The notes below the pieces were generated by a model that saw nothing but the letters and a program-made list of their open reading frames with translations, searched no databases and had not been told where the DNA came from. From an uncultured Bacteroidia bacterium (GTDB lineage Bacteria; Bacteroidota; Bacteroidia; Bacteroidales; CAJPTX01), in the NCBI GenBank assembly GCA_938038735.1, contig CALHSW010000034.1:59472-123471 (forward strand): a DNA stretch of 64,000 nt. The letters are read 5' to 3'. The translations under genes were made by a program, and so were the position numbers. Positions 28,498 through 38,110 of the stretch are shown piece by piece. The stretch's first letter is position 1. Each line of letters starts with the position of its first letter.

Positions 28498-29244
28498 ATG
28501 GGTTTGTTAGAGGGAAAGGTGGCCCTGATTACGGGTGCTGCAAGGGGGATAGGCAAGTCAATAGCCATGGCGTACGCTCGTGAGGGTGCCAATGTGGCCT
28601 TCACGGACATCGTGGCGAATGACACGTTCAAGGCGACTGAAAAAGAGTTGCAGGCACTCGGCGTGAAGGCCAAAGGGTACGTCTCAGACGCAAGCGATTT
28701 CGCCTCGGCTGAGAAGGTGGTTGAAGAGGTGGCGAACGATTTTGGTCGTATTGACATCCTGGTCAACAATGCGGGGATCACGCGTGACACGCTGCTGATG
28801 CGTATGACGGAGGAGCAGTGGGACTTGGTGCTGAAGGTTAATCTAAAGTCGGCGTTCTGCATGACGAAGGCGGTGCAGAAGCCCATGATAAAGCAGCGTT
28901 GCGGCTCGATTATCAATATGAGTTCGGTGGTGGGGGTGTCGGGCAATGCGGGGCAGGCTAACTACTCCGCCTCGAAGGCTGGAATGATTGGGTTTACCAA
29001 GTCAATTGCGAAGGAGCTGGGATCGCGCAACATACGGAGCAATGCCATTGCGCCGGGCTTTATCATCACCGATATGACGGCGCAGCTGTCAGACGAGGTG
29101 CGTAAGTCATGGGAGCAGCAGATCCCGCTACGTAGGGGCGGCACGCCCGACGATGTGGCAAATGTGGCGGTATTCCTAGCATCGGACCTATCATCTTATG
29201 TGAGTGGCCAGGTGATTAACGTGTGCGGCGGCATGAACACATGA
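28498..29244 (+). CDS. fabG: 3-oxoacyl-[acyl-carrier-protein] reductase FabG
   Basis: Short-chain dehydrogenase of fatty-acid elongation, reducing 3-oxoacyl-ACP with NADPH. The Rossmann motif TGAARGIG (12-19), NNAG (90-93) and the catalytic tetrad N115, S142/S143, Y156 and K160 are visible, and 248 residues is standard. Other SDR activities cannot be excluded, but overall pattern and length fit FabG. A strong terminator follows about 20 nt downstream. Confidence 0.93.
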   Translation: MGLLEGKVALITGAARGIGKSIAMAYAREGANVAFTDIVANDTFKATEKELQALGVKAKGYVSDASDFASAEKVVEEVANDFGRIDILVNNAGITRDTLLMRMTEEQWDLVLKVNLKSAFCMTKAVQKPMIKQRCGSIINMSSVVGVSGNAGQANYSASKAGMIGFTKSIAKELGSRNIRSNAIAPGFIITDMTAQLSDEVRKSWEQQIPLRRGGTPDDVANVAVFLASDLSSYVSGQVINVCGGMNT

Positions 29245-29263
29245 TCGGCTGGTGAGGCTGAGA

Positions 29264-29310
29264 GAACTACGCTGCGGCGGCTTCCTGCGGGAAGCTGCCG
29301 TAGTTTTTTT
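29264..29310 (+). terminator. Rho-independent terminator after fabG
   Basis: A hairpin around the loop TGCG at 29286-29289 pairs GGCTTCC with GGAAGCT and continues outward through CGGC/GCCG and the ACTAC/GTAGT flanks, ending in TTTTTTT. Confidence 0.9.
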
Positions 29311-29528
29311 AGGCCGTTGCGGCATTCGTGGAGCGCATTGGCATCCGTTACGGGGAGATGCTTGATAGCTACTTCTTTTCACAACATTCTCTATTTGTGC
29401 GTTTTTAAGGCTCCGGGTGGCATAAAATAGATGATATTTGGTAAATTCGCGGCGTGGTGGATGGGGGGGTGGGGCAAGATTTATGGGGGTGCGGGATAGA
29501 TGGAGAATGCATAAAGAGGCAAAACGAC

Positions 29529-30467
29529 ATGCTGGGCTGGTTTAATAAAAAACGGAAGGACACGCTCGACCAGGGGTTGAGCAAAACGCGTACGAGCCTA
29601 TTTTCAAAAATTTCAAAGCTCTTCGGGCTGCGCAAGAGTGTGGATGAGGAGTTCTTGGACAACCTTGAGGAGGTTCTTGTGGGGGCAGATGTAGGGGTTG
29701 AAACCACGATACGTATCATCGATGGCGTTGAGGCCAAGGTGAAGGGCGGCGCGCCGGCCTCAACCGAAGAGGACCTACACAAAGTGCTGCACGAAGTGGT
29801 GAAGGATTTGCTTTCTGTGAGCCCCGCTAAGCCTATAGGAGAGCCGATACCAGGAACCCCGTACGTGGTGCTGGTGGTGGGGGTGAATGGCGTGGGGAAA
29901 ACCACCACGATAGGGAAGCTCGCCTACCTCTACAAAGAAATGGGCAAAACGGTGATGCTGGGCGCGGCAGATACGTTCAGGGCGGCGGCCATAGATCAGT
30001 TGACCGTGTGGTCAGAGCGGGTGGGCGTGCCCATTGTGAAGCAGAAGATGGGGGCAGACCCCGCCTCCGTGGCCTACGACACGGTGGCCGCTGCCATGGC
30101 GCAAGGGACTGACGTGGTGCTAATAGACACCGCGGGGCGGCTGCACAACAAAGTGAACCTCATGAACGAGCTGGGGAAAATCCGCCGGGTGATGCAGAAA
30201 CTGCTGCCCGATGCCCCCCAGGAGGTGCTCCTCGTGCTGGATGGAAGCACCGGCCAGAATGCGTACGAGCAGGCGAAGCAGTTCGTGAGCGTCACCGAGG
30301 TGAACGCCTTGGCGTTAACCAAGCTAGACGGCACCGCCAAGGGCGGCGTGGCTATCGGAATTACAGACCAGCTGCAGATACCCATAAAGTACATCGGCGT
30401 GGGGGAGCAAAAGGAGGATTTGCAGTTCTTTGATAAGGACGCATTCGTAGACTCACTTTTCTTGTAG
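29529..30467 (+). CDS. ftsY: Signal recognition particle receptor FtsY
   Basis: SRP GTPase receptor that docks SRP-ribosome complexes at the membrane. 312 residues: N domain (about 1-100), then the G domain with G1 GVNGVGKTT (118-126), the ADTFRAAAIDQL I-box (147-158), DTAGR (200-204) and TKLD (264-267), plus the DGTAKGG closing loop. ATG 29529 (MLGWFNKKRK) is a typical short amphipathic Bacteroidota start without the acidic A domain; the frame upstream to 29454 is not protein-like. It is separated from rimO by 8 nt. Confidence 0.95.
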   Translation: MLGWFNKKRKDTLDQGLSKTRTSLFSKISKLFGLRKSVDEEFLDNLEEVLVGADVGVETTIRIIDGVEAKVKGGAPASTEEDLHKVLHEVVKDLLSVSPAKPIGEPIPGTPYVVLVVGVNGVGKTTTIGKLAYLYKEMGKTVMLGAADTFRAAAIDQLTVWSERVGVPIVKQKMGADPASVAYDTVAAAMAQGTDVVLIDTAGRLHNKVNLMNELGKIRRVMQKLLPDAPQEVLLVLDGSTGQNAYEQAKQFVSVTEVNALALTKLDGTAKGGVAIGITDQLQIPIKYIGVGEQKEDLQFFDKDAFVDSLFL

Positions 30468-30475
30468 AGGTATTC

Positions 30476-31798
30476 ATGGAGAAGAGCGATGGGCGGTCGG
30501 CTGTATTGGTAACGTTGGGGTGTTCCAAAAACACGGTTGACAGTGAGCGACTGGGTGGGGCATTGGCTGCAGCGGGATGGCGAGTGCGCTACGATGAGGA
30601 GCCAACGGCGAAGGATGTGCTTATTCTTAATACGTGTGGCTTTATAGGGGATGCCAAGGAGGAGTCGGTGGGCTACATCCTCCGGGCGGAGGCGATGCTG
30701 CGGCAAAAAGCCGTGCGCGATGTGGTGGTGATGGGCTGCCTCTCGGAGCGCTACAAAGGGGAGTTGCGGCGAGAGGTGCCGGGCATTGCGCATTGGTATG
30801 GGGTGCGCGATGCCGATGAGTTGCTCGCAATGTTAGGCGTGCCGCGTCCATTAGAGACTGCCCAGCGTAGGTTGCCCTCCACCCCACAGCATTATGCGTA
30901 TTTGAAGATTGCGGAGGGGTGCAATCGGGGGTGCAGCTTCTGCGCCATACCGAGCATCCGGGGACGTTACCAATCGTTGAGCCAGGCGCAGCTGGTGCGG
31001 GAGGCGGAGCAGCTCGCAGCGGGCGGCGTGAAGGAACTCATGCTGATAGCGCAGGAGCTGACTAGCTACGGCCAGGATCTGCATGATTCGGAGGGTTTAG
31101 CGGGACTTCTTTGGAAGCTGAGCGAGGTGAAGGGCATTGAGTGGCTACGCCTGCACTACGCTTACCCCACGGGATTCCAGGAGGGAGTGCTAGAATGGAT
31201 GCGGAGCTGCGAGAAGGCGTGTCGTTACTTGGATATCCCGGTGCAGCATGTATCCGATGCGGTGCTGCGGAGTATGAATCGGCATCACGATGCGGCGGCC
31301 ACAAGGGCGTTGATGCGGCGGTTGCGAGAGGAGGTGCCTGGCGTAACTCTGCGCACCAGTCTCATTGTGGGGTTTCCTACGGAGGGTGAGAAGGAGTTTG
31401 AGGAGCTGTTGTCATTTGTAAGGGAGTCGGAGTTTGACCATCTAGGCGTTTTTGCCTACTCCGAGGAGGAGGGTACGGCCGCGGCTGCAAGGTTTGAGGA
31501 CGTTATTCCTGCCGAAGAGAAGCAGCGTCGCCTGGAGGCGGTAATGGAGACGCAACGCCCCATTGCGGCGCGCCGTAAGGCACGGCACGTAGGGCAAACG
31601 CTGCGTGTTATTGTGGATGAGTTGCATGGAGAGGGCGAGGCGCAGGGGCGCACGGAGTTTGATAGTCCAGAGGTAGATGGTGAGGTGCTGGTGCGCGGGG
31701 TGAATGGAGCTGCGCGGCCGGGTGATTTTATAGAGGTGCAGATTACGGGAGTGGATGATTACGATTTGTTGGGGCGAATGGTGGTTAAAGGAGCGTGA
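30476..31798 (+). CDS. rimO: Ribosomal protein S12 methylthiotransferase RimO
   Basis: Radical-SAM enzyme adding a methylthio group to an aspartate of ribosomal protein S12. The N-terminal UPF0004 domain has its three cluster cysteines C16 (LGCSKNTVDSE), C54 (NTCGFIGDAKEES) and C88 (MGCLSERY). The radical-SAM motif C149-x3-C153-x2-C156 follows, and a TRAM-like domain ends the protein (about 365-440). GFIGDAKEES favours RimO over MiaB. It forms an operon with ftsY. Confidence 0.95.
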   Translation: MEKSDGRSAVLVTLGCSKNTVDSERLGGALAAAGWRVRYDEEPTAKDVLILNTCGFIGDAKEESVGYILRAEAMLRQKAVRDVVVMGCLSERYKGELRREVPGIAHWYGVRDADELLAMLGVPRPLETAQRRLPSTPQHYAYLKIAEGCNRGCSFCAIPSIRGRYQSLSQAQLVREAEQLAAGGVKELMLIAQELTSYGQDLHDSEGLAGLLWKLSEVKGIEWLRLHYAYPTGFQEGVLEWMRSCEKACRYLDIPVQHVSDAVLRSMNRHHDAAATRALMRRLREEVPGVTLRTSLIVGFPTEGEKEFEELLSFVRESEFDHLGVFAYSEEEGTAAAARFEDVIPAEEKQRRLEAVMETQRPIAARRKARHVGQTLRVIVDELHGEGEAQGRTEFDSPEVDGEVLVRGVNGAARPGDFIEVQITGVDDYDLLGRMVVKGA

Positions 31799-31842
31799 CG
31801 AATCCTTACGAAAAGCGGTGATTTCGAACTGTTGAGGCTGAA

Positions 31843-34014
31843 GTGTCGTTAGGAGATGTAAAGAGACGGGGTGTAGGGGTGCTGTGCGTGTTGCTGGTGT
31901 GCCTGGCAGGGGGCATCGGCTGTTCGCACCCTCGGGGTGAGGCCGTAGTTGTGGGGCAGGACAGCGTGAAGGGAGGCGATCCTGAATGCGTAGCAGTGGA
32001 TTCTGCGGCGCTGCGAGAGGGCGGTGTGCCGGCTGCGAACGCTCAAGATGTCGTTGCAAGGATTGATACATTGTGGAATCGTGCGGATCGTGCGCTTGAT
32101 TCTCTGCGTTTCCGCGAGGCTATGCAAGAGTTGGATGAGCTGGGGGAGTTGCTGCTTGCGAAGGGAGACTCAGCCGATTTAGTAAAATATTTTGCTTGGC
32201 GCGGTGATACCTACTATTCACTCGGCGAAACCACGAATGCGTTGCGTGCATTTCGAACGGCTTTAACCTTTCGGACGAATAATCCGCAGTGGGAGCTGTT
32301 CTCGGCGTACGTTAATTCGGGGGTCATATACGGCGAGTTTCGTTACGATACCGAGGCGTTGAAGAATTTCCAAAAGGCGGATAGTGTGCTGCGGGTGCGT
32401 GGAAATAGCAACGGACGCAGCTACTTGCTTTGCAACATGTCGGATATTTATCTGCGCGATGGGCATTACGAGGAGGCCCTGTACGCCTGCTACGATGCGC
32501 AGCTAAGTTTACGGAAACGATATGTAGACCTCGTGGCGTTGATCCATGTGCAGATGGCGCGTGTCTACGCAAAGATGGGGCGGACAGACTTGGTGAAAGC
32601 GCACTCGGATTTTGTTTTAAACTATGTAGCGACGCGGGGAAACGATCGGCTTTGGCAAGAGGTTTACGTTAAGATGGCTAGCGCATGGCAGGATTGTGGC
32701 GACGACGAACAGACTGAGTTCTTATTGATGGCGGAGCGGGCGTTGCGTATCTCCAATCCGAGCGAGCTGGTGTACCGATTGCTGCTCAAAACCACGGCAA
32801 AGCAGTTGGAAAGGGCTGGCGATTATGCCGGGGCCGAGCGGGCTGTTGATGGGTATTTACGGTATGATGATAGCACCCGGCGATTGCTAGCCCAGGTGGA
32901 TTTCGCCGAGGTGGCCACTGCCGATGCGATATTCTTAATGCATGCAGAGCAGCAGCGGCAGCTAGAGCGGCTGGAGCAGGAGCGGTTGGCTCGGCGCGGT
33001 GTGTATCGGTGGGTAGCATTGTTTATGGCAGGGCTTTTCACGCTGCTTGTGGCTATTGGCCTAACCATGCAGGCGGTGCGCGAACAGCGTATTCAAGCTG
33101 TGACCAGCATACGGGCGGTGGCCGATAGGCTAACCGTGGTGAACGCCAGCGTGGAGCATAGGCAGATGCAATTGGTGCAGCAGCAGGAAGAGATAGGGCA
33201 GCAGAGGGTCATGTTGGAACAAACGCAACGCATGCTGCGCCACGTCGGGAAGGAGCTACGGGGCGACCTGCGCTACGTATCGAACCTACAGCAAACGCTT
33301 CTCCCATCGGAGGAAAAGCTGCGTAGCATTCTGGGGGAGACCTTTGTGCTCTACCTGCCCCGCGATGTGGTCTCAGGAGATTTTTACAGCTGCGCTGAGG
33401 TGGGTGACGCTAAGGTGTTGGCAGTATTCGACTGCGCGGGGCATGGCATTGCGGGGGCATTGATGAGTATTATTGGAAACATCTTGATGCGAACCGTTCT
33501 GCAGGAGGAGTCCAATCCCGACCCCGCGGTAATCCTGACGAAGCTACATCGGTTGGTGCAGCAGTATCTGCACGATGACCGCGATAGCCTTGTGAGCTTC
33601 TACACAATGGATGTCAGCGTAGCGGTTTGGCATGCCCAGGAGCGGCGCCTAGTGCTGAGCAGTGCCTGTCGCACTGCGTATCTTTACACAGAAGGGCAGT
33701 TGCATGCCTATCGCGGGGTCTTGATGAGCGTTGGCAGTACGTTGGTGCATCGGACGTACGTGAACGATGAAATCGTTCTATCTGCCCCCGCCACGCTATA
33801 CTTGTGTAGCGATGGGTATGCGGATCAGCTGGATAAAAACAATCGTAAGTACGGCAGAGTCCATTTTGAAAAGTTGCTCTCTAGCGGTGCGGGGCATTCC
33901 ATGCAGCAGCAGCTATCGGTTCTGCGCCGCGAGTTTGATAGCTATAGGGTAGGAGCTCTCCAAACGGACGATGTGTGCGTGTTGGGCGTGAGATTGGAGG
34001 AGGGATGGGCATGA
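31843..34014 (+). CDS. TPR-membrane-SpoIIE (PPM) phosphatase, copy 1
   Basis: 723 residues from a GTG start. A signal-like hydrophobic N-terminus ends at a Cys (about residue 27), followed by TPR-like helical repeats (about 80-350), a transmembrane helix (about 388-410), a coiled coil rich in Q and E (about 425-475) and a C-terminal PPM/SpoIIE-type Ser/Thr phosphatase. Metal-binding motifs are intact: SGDFY, D530-CAGHG, SDGYADQ and TDDVCVLG. The layout suggests a periplasmic sensor controlling a cytoplasmic phosphatase in a partner-switching pathway; no anti-sigma kinase or antagonist gene lies nearby. Its stop overlaps the next gene by ATGA. Confidence 0.85.
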   Translation: MSLGDVKRRGVGVLCVLLVCLAGGIGCSHPRGEAVVVGQDSVKGGDPECVAVDSAALREGGVPAANAQDVVARIDTLWNRADRALDSLRFREAMQELDELGELLLAKGDSADLVKYFAWRGDTYYSLGETTNALRAFRTALTFRTNNPQWELFSAYVNSGVIYGEFRYDTEALKNFQKADSVLRVRGNSNGRSYLLCNMSDIYLRDGHYEEALYACYDAQLSLRKRYVDLVALIHVQMARVYAKMGRTDLVKAHSDFVLNYVATRGNDRLWQEVYVKMASAWQDCGDDEQTEFLLMAERALRISNPSELVYRLLLKTTAKQLERAGDYAGAERAVDGYLRYDDSTRRLLAQVDFAEVATADAIFLMHAEQQRQLERLEQERLARRGVYRWVALFMAGLFTLLVAIGLTMQAVREQRIQAVTSIRAVADRLTVVNASVEHRQMQLVQQQEEIGQQRVMLEQTQRMLRHVGKELRGDLRYVSNLQQTLLPSEEKLRSILGETFVLYLPRDVVSGDFYSCAEVGDAKVLAVFDCAGHGIAGALMSIIGNILMRTVLQEESNPDPAVILTKLHRLVQQYLHDDRDSLVSFYTMDVSVAVWHAQERRLVLSSACRTAYLYTEGQLHAYRGVLMSVGSTLVHRTYVNDEIVLSAPATLYLCSDGYADQLDKNNRKYGRVHFEKLLSSGAGHSMQQQLSVLRREFDSYRVGALQTDDVCVLGVRLEEGWA

Positions 34015-36182
34015 GGTGGAAACAAGCTGTGTGGGCTTTGATTCCCTTAATGGTTTCGTGCAACCTGCGGGTGCAACCGGCAAAGGTTGATCCAAATGAC
34101 GGAGAGCATCTTGTAGGAGCCTGCACTGCGTGGCTCTCGCATTTCGATTCGCTTGTCTATGGGCTTCATTTTGATGAAGCGCAGCGTTTGGTGGATAGCA
34201 TGGGGCGGATTGCAGAGGTTGATAGCAGTTGGCAAGCTGCGTTTTATAGCCGTTGGATGTCTTCCGCCCTCACCTACGTGGAGGATCGGGATGGCAGGGC
34301 GCTGGATACGCTTGAGTATCTGTATGTGTCGCAAGGCAGTAACTTGTGCTCACGGGCGTACTCCAGGCTAGGGTTAGTGCTCGCCGCCATCTATACCTGG
34401 AATGAAAATCCTGCGCTGGCATTGATGTACACCCGTGCGGTGCTGCTGGAGTCGAAGGAGATGGGTGATGAGGGGATGGTGCAAGCGGCGCTGCTGCAAA
34501 TGTTGACAAATAGCTGGCAGCTAGGCGATACGCATGTGGTTGACTCGATTCAGGCGGAGCTGGGGCGGCTGTCGCTTAGCGCGGAGGGGCGGCCCCATAT
34601 TTTACCCCATGTATTGCGGCTGGTAGATAGCGGGCAGTGGGAGAAGGCAGCCGTGGCGCTCGACTCGTTGCGGGGCGAATACCTCCGATCGGATAACCTG
34701 CTATGGGCAGGATACGTGGCGCAAGGCGTGGCAGCGGCGAGGCTCAAGCAGGGAGATACGGAGCAGGCGTTATCCCTATTGCGGTGGGTAGATTCGTTGC
34801 CATCCCAACGAGTCCCAGCGCAAAAAGTTTTTGCATCGTGGACTCTCTATGGGCGCTGCTACGCCGCGAGGGGGGAGTTTCAAAAGGCTATCGTATCCTA
34901 CCAACAGGCGCTGGACGATGCCGAGTCGTTGCACGCTTCGCTATATAGGGCGAAGGTGCTGCGTCTGCTCGGCGAAGTCTATAGGGAGAGTGGGAACTAC
35001 CGGCGGGCTGTTCGCATGAAGAGCCTCGCCGTTTCGCTGCAAGATTCAGTAGCGAGCGCACTCTCTGTGAAGCTCTTCAGGAGCGTGGATAATATGCGGG
35101 GGCTACAGGAAACGCTGTCGGCCTACGAGCGGCAGCTCGCGCAGGAGCAGAAGCAGGAAGCCAAGCGCAATAGGTGGAGCGTGTCGGCACTCGTGGCCTT
35201 GGCGTTGGCCATTACGCTGGTAGAGATATTGCTCTATCGGCTCTGGATTGTGCTGATAAAGAAGCGGAAACAGGGGGAGGAATTGCAGTCGCTTACCGTG
35301 GCGCTGCGCCAGCGTAGCGAGGCCCTCGACGAGCAGGGAAAACGATTGGAACGGTTGCATGCGGAGGCTCTTAAGCAGACCAATCAGTTGCTTAGGGTTC
35401 ACTCAGCCATGCGTGGCAAGACAGCCAAAACGATGCAGAGCGTCACATATGCAAGCTCCATACAGCAGTCGCTGCTGCCAACGGCGCAGGAGCGGCAGGC
35501 CCTTTTTGCTGATAGCTTCCTGATTGCTAGGGCAAAGAATGTGGTATCGGGCGATTTGCTTTGGTTGGGCAGGTGCGGCGACCAGGTGGTAGCCGTTGCG
35601 GTGGATTGCACGGGATATGGGGTGTCGGGGGCATCTCTTTCGTTTATTGCCTACATGCTGTTGAATTCGGTGGTACTTGAGCGGGGCATAAGCGATCCGC
35701 CCGTTGTGTTGAAGGAGGTTGATGTGGAGCTTCGGGAGTTGCTGCAAGGCACGGATAAACGCTTTCAAGGAGAGGTGGCCATTGATTTAAGCGTGCTTAC
35801 CATACACCCCGCCACGCGCACAGCAAGCTTTAGCGGAGAGGGGCGACAGCTTTTCTATAGCCCCGATGGCCGCACGGTGCACTGCCTACATGGCAATGCG
35901 TGTGCCTTGGACGATAGTAGCTTGCATGGACCACCCCTGACCATGGCAACCATCTCCTACGCCCCGGGTGCGCTCTTCTACTTGCTGACCGATGGGCTGG
36001 TGCAGCAGCTCAATTCAGACCATGAGAAGCTGGGCATGCAGCGCATTAGCCGCACGTTGGAAAAGATTCTCCAGCTCCCCATGCGGGAGCAGGAGCGGGA
36101 GTTGCTGGGACTATTCGCCCGGCATAGGCTTGCAGAGGAGCAAACCGATGACATCACGGTGCTAGGGATGCGCATGGCGTAA
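34011..36182 (+). CDS. TPR-membrane-SpoIIE (PPM) phosphatase, copy 2
   Basis: A tandem paralog of the preceding gene with the same length (723 residues), the same order of domains and nearly the same positions: lipobox-like LMVSC at 14-18, TPR helices, transmembrane helix (about 389-416), coiled coil, and SpoIIE phosphatase. The DCxGHG motif is changed to D532-CTGYG (His to Tyr at 536), while SGDLL, LTDGLVQQ and TDDITVLG are kept, so activity may be altered. ATG 34011 overlaps the previous stop (ATGA) after a GGAGGAGGG stretch; ATG 34005 is an alternative. Joint translation suggests the two proteins work together. Confidence 0.83.
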   Translation: MRWKQAVWALIPLMVSCNLRVQPAKVDPNDGEHLVGACTAWLSHFDSLVYGLHFDEAQRLVDSMGRIAEVDSSWQAAFYSRWMSSALTYVEDRDGRALDTLEYLYVSQGSNLCSRAYSRLGLVLAAIYTWNENPALALMYTRAVLLESKEMGDEGMVQAALLQMLTNSWQLGDTHVVDSIQAELGRLSLSAEGRPHILPHVLRLVDSGQWEKAAVALDSLRGEYLRSDNLLWAGYVAQGVAAARLKQGDTEQALSLLRWVDSLPSQRVPAQKVFASWTLYGRCYAARGEFQKAIVSYQQALDDAESLHASLYRAKVLRLLGEVYRESGNYRRAVRMKSLAVSLQDSVASALSVKLFRSVDNMRGLQETLSAYERQLAQEQKQEAKRNRWSVSALVALALAITLVEILLYRLWIVLIKKRKQGEELQSLTVALRQRSEALDEQGKRLERLHAEALKQTNQLLRVHSAMRGKTAKTMQSVTYASSIQQSLLPTAQERQALFADSFLIARAKNVVSGDLLWLGRCGDQVVAVAVDCTGYGVSGASLSFIAYMLLNSVVLERGISDPPVVLKEVDVELRELLQGTDKRFQGEVAIDLSVLTIHPATRTASFSGEGRQLFYSPDGRTVHCLHGNACALDDSSLHGPPLTMATISYAPGALFYLLTDGLVQQLNSDHEKLGMQRISRTLEKILQLPMREQERELLGLFARHRLAEEQTDDITVLGMRMA

Positions 36183-36308
36183 CCCATCTTTCACTATCTA
36201 GTAAAATTTGAAGGCGTGCAGCCTTGCTTTGGCCGTTGAACGGTCATAAATGCTGCGGTTTAGTTTGCCCTTTGAAGGCTATTAACCGGCTACCAACACC
36301 GTACCCCC

Positions 36309-36356
36309 TTCGCATCAAATTCGGATTTCTCCGGAGAAATCCGAATTTGATGCGAA
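36309..36356. repeat. Perfect 48-bp palindrome between convergent genes
   Basis: The 24-nt left arm (TTCGCATCAAATTCGG then ATTTCTCC) is followed without a spacer by its exact reverse complement. Parts of the arm recur just outside it (AATTTGAACCGAAT at 36353-36366). It lies between the end of the second phosphatase gene (36182) and the end of proS (36534). Possible roles are a bidirectional terminator, a cruciform or a small mobile palindromic repeat. The rest of 36183-36483 shows nothing else. Confidence 0.85.
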
Positions 36357-36483
36357 TTTGAACCGAATGGGGTGCGAAGCCGTAGGCTGTTGCCGTACGG
36401 CTATGCGAGGCGTTCATGCCATGGAGAACGGGTCTTTGTAACTTGGTTTACAGCACCGTGGGGTGAAAATATACGTATACAAA

Positions 36484-36515
36484 ACGGCCGCCGCTCCAAA
36501 CGGAGCGGCGGTCGT
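36484..36515 (-). terminator. Terminator of proS
   Basis: A 14-bp GC-rich stem (CCGCCGCTCC/GGAGCGGCGG core, one GU pair) with loop AAAC, 19 nt beyond the proS stop; on the minus strand it is followed by TTTT. Confidence 0.85.
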
Positions 36516-36533
36516 CCCTATTAGCCTATTACA

Positions 36534-38009
36534 CTAGTATGCGCGGGCGAAGAGCACGCGGCGATGCGATGGGCGGCCGGTGCGTATGCAGTGCCCTTCC
36601 TCGGCGGGGGCATCGTGCGGGATGCAGCGGATGGTGGCCTTTGTCTCCTCCTTGATGAGAGCCTCCGTTTCGGGCGTGCCGTCCCAGTGGGCGGCCAGGA
36701 AGCCCCCCTTCTCATCGAGGAGCCGCTTAAAGGTTTCGTAGTCGTCCACGGGGGTGATGTGCGCCTGCTGGTAGCTCAGCGCCCGATTGTATAGGTTCTG
36801 CTGTATCTCCTGCATTAAATCCTTTGCGTGCTGCACCGCGTTGTCGATGGAAACGCTGTGCTTTTCGCCCGTGTCGCGGCGCGCCACCTCCACGGTCCCG
36901 TTGGAGAGGTCTCGAGGGCCTATGGCAAAGCGTACCGGAATGCCGTGTAGCTCGTGCTCTGCGAACTTAAAGCCGGGCTTCAGCGTATCGCGGTCGTCGA
37001 AGATGGCGGATAGCCCAGCGTTGGTGAGCTTCTCCTTTAGGTCGTTCGCCACGGTGGCGATGGCCTCCCGCTCGGCTTGCGTTTTATAGATGGGCACGAT
37101 GGCCACATGTATCGGGGCGAGCTTGGGCGGGAGTATGAGGCCGTCATCATCGCTATGCGCCATGATGAGCGCACCCATGAGGCGCGTCGAAACGCCCCAG
37201 GAGGTGGCCCATACGTAGTTGGAGTCGCCCTTCTCGTCAACGAACTTCACGTCGAAAGCCTTGGCGAAGTTCTGACCCAGGAAGTGGGACGTGCCGGCCT
37301 GCAATGCCTTTCCGTCCTGCATGAGCGCCTCAATGCAGTAGGTGTCGATGGCCCCGGCGAAGCGTTCGGTTTCTGACTTTACGCCCACGATGACGGGTAG
37401 CGCCATCCACTCGCGCGCAAAGGTTTCGTAGACGTGGATCATGCGTTTGGCCTCCTCAATGGCCTCCTCGCGGGTGGCGTGGGCGGTGTGCCCCTCCTGC
37501 CATAGGAACTCGGCGGTGCGTAGGAAGAGGCGGGTGCGCATCTCCCAGCGCATCACGTTGGCCCACTGGTTGATGAGGATGGGGAGGTCGCGGTACGACT
37601 GGATCCATCCCCTATAGGTGTTCCAAATGATGGTTTCCGAGGTGGGGCGTATGATGAGCTCCTCCTCGAGCTTTGCCTCGGGGTCCACTATAACCCCCTT
37701 CCCGTCGGGCGACACCTTTAGGCGGTAGTGGGTCACCACGGCGCACTCCTTCGCGAAGCCCTCCACGTGGTCGGCCTCCTTGCTGAGGTACGATTTGGGG
37801 ATGAGGAGGGGGAAGTAGGCGTTCTGGTGGCCGGTGGCCTTAAACATGTCATCGAGGGCGCGCTGCATCTTCTCCCAAATGGCGTAGCCATGGGGCTTTA
37901 TCACCATGCAGCCGCGCACCGTGGAGTGCTCGGCGAGGTTGGCTTTGGTTACCACGTCTGTGTACCAGCGGGAGTAGTCCTCCGCGCGAGGTGTGATCTC
38001 TTTTGCCAT
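36534..38009 (-). CDS. proS: Prolyl-tRNA synthetase (archaeal/eukaryotic type)
   Basis: Class II aminoacyl-tRNA synthetase charging tRNA-Pro, 491 residues from ATG 38009 (MAKEITPRAEDYSRWY). Motif 2 and substrate residues are seen in RPTSE (121-125), NVMRWEMR (151-158) and FLWQEGHTAHAT (168-179); an anticodon-binding domain follows (IVPIYKT, AIGPRDL), and the protein ends in RVLFARAY as in the type-3 ProRS of Bacteroidota, with no editing INS domain. The longer frame to 38084 crosses the divergent promoter region and is rejected. It stands alone on the minus strand. Confidence 0.96.
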   Translation of the reverse strand: MAKEITPRAEDYSRWYTDVVTKANLAEHSTVRGCMVIKPHGYAIWEKMQRALDDMFKATGHQNAYFPLLIPKSYLSKEADHVEGFAKECAVVTHYRLKVSPDGKGVIVDPEAKLEEELIIRPTSETIIWNTYRGWIQSYRDLPILINQWANVMRWEMRTRLFLRTAEFLWQEGHTAHATREEAIEEAKRMIHVYETFAREWMALPVIVGVKSETERFAGAIDTYCIEALMQDGKALQAGTSHFLGQNFAKAFDVKFVDEKGDSNYVWATSWGVSTRLMGALIMAHSDDDGLILPPKLAPIHVAIVPIYKTQAEREAIATVANDLKEKLTNAGLSAIFDDRDTLKPGFKFAEHELHGIPVRFAIGPRDLSNGTVEVARRDTGEKHSVSIDNAVQHAKDLMQEIQQNLYNRALSYQQAHITPVDDYETFKRLLDEKGGFLAAHWDGTPETEALIKEETKATIRCIPHDAPAEEGHCIRTGRPSHRRVLFARAY

Positions 38010-38013
38010 GATG

Positions 38014-38044
38014 TTGCTTTCTTGGTATGCATTTTGTACTTTTG
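38014..38044 (+). promoter_or_regulatory. Promoter of the YGYYG lipoprotein gene
   Basis: TTG (38014-38016), 20 nt, then TACTTTTG (38037-38044), a TAnnTTTG match, in the divergent region between proS and the lipoprotein gene; the ATG is 66 nt downstream. Confidence 0.6.
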
Positions 38045-38110
38045 CCTGTACAAACAAGTCGCGAAGTAACGAAAAAATACCCAAGCGGCGTAATTATGGG
38101 AGGCAACGAG

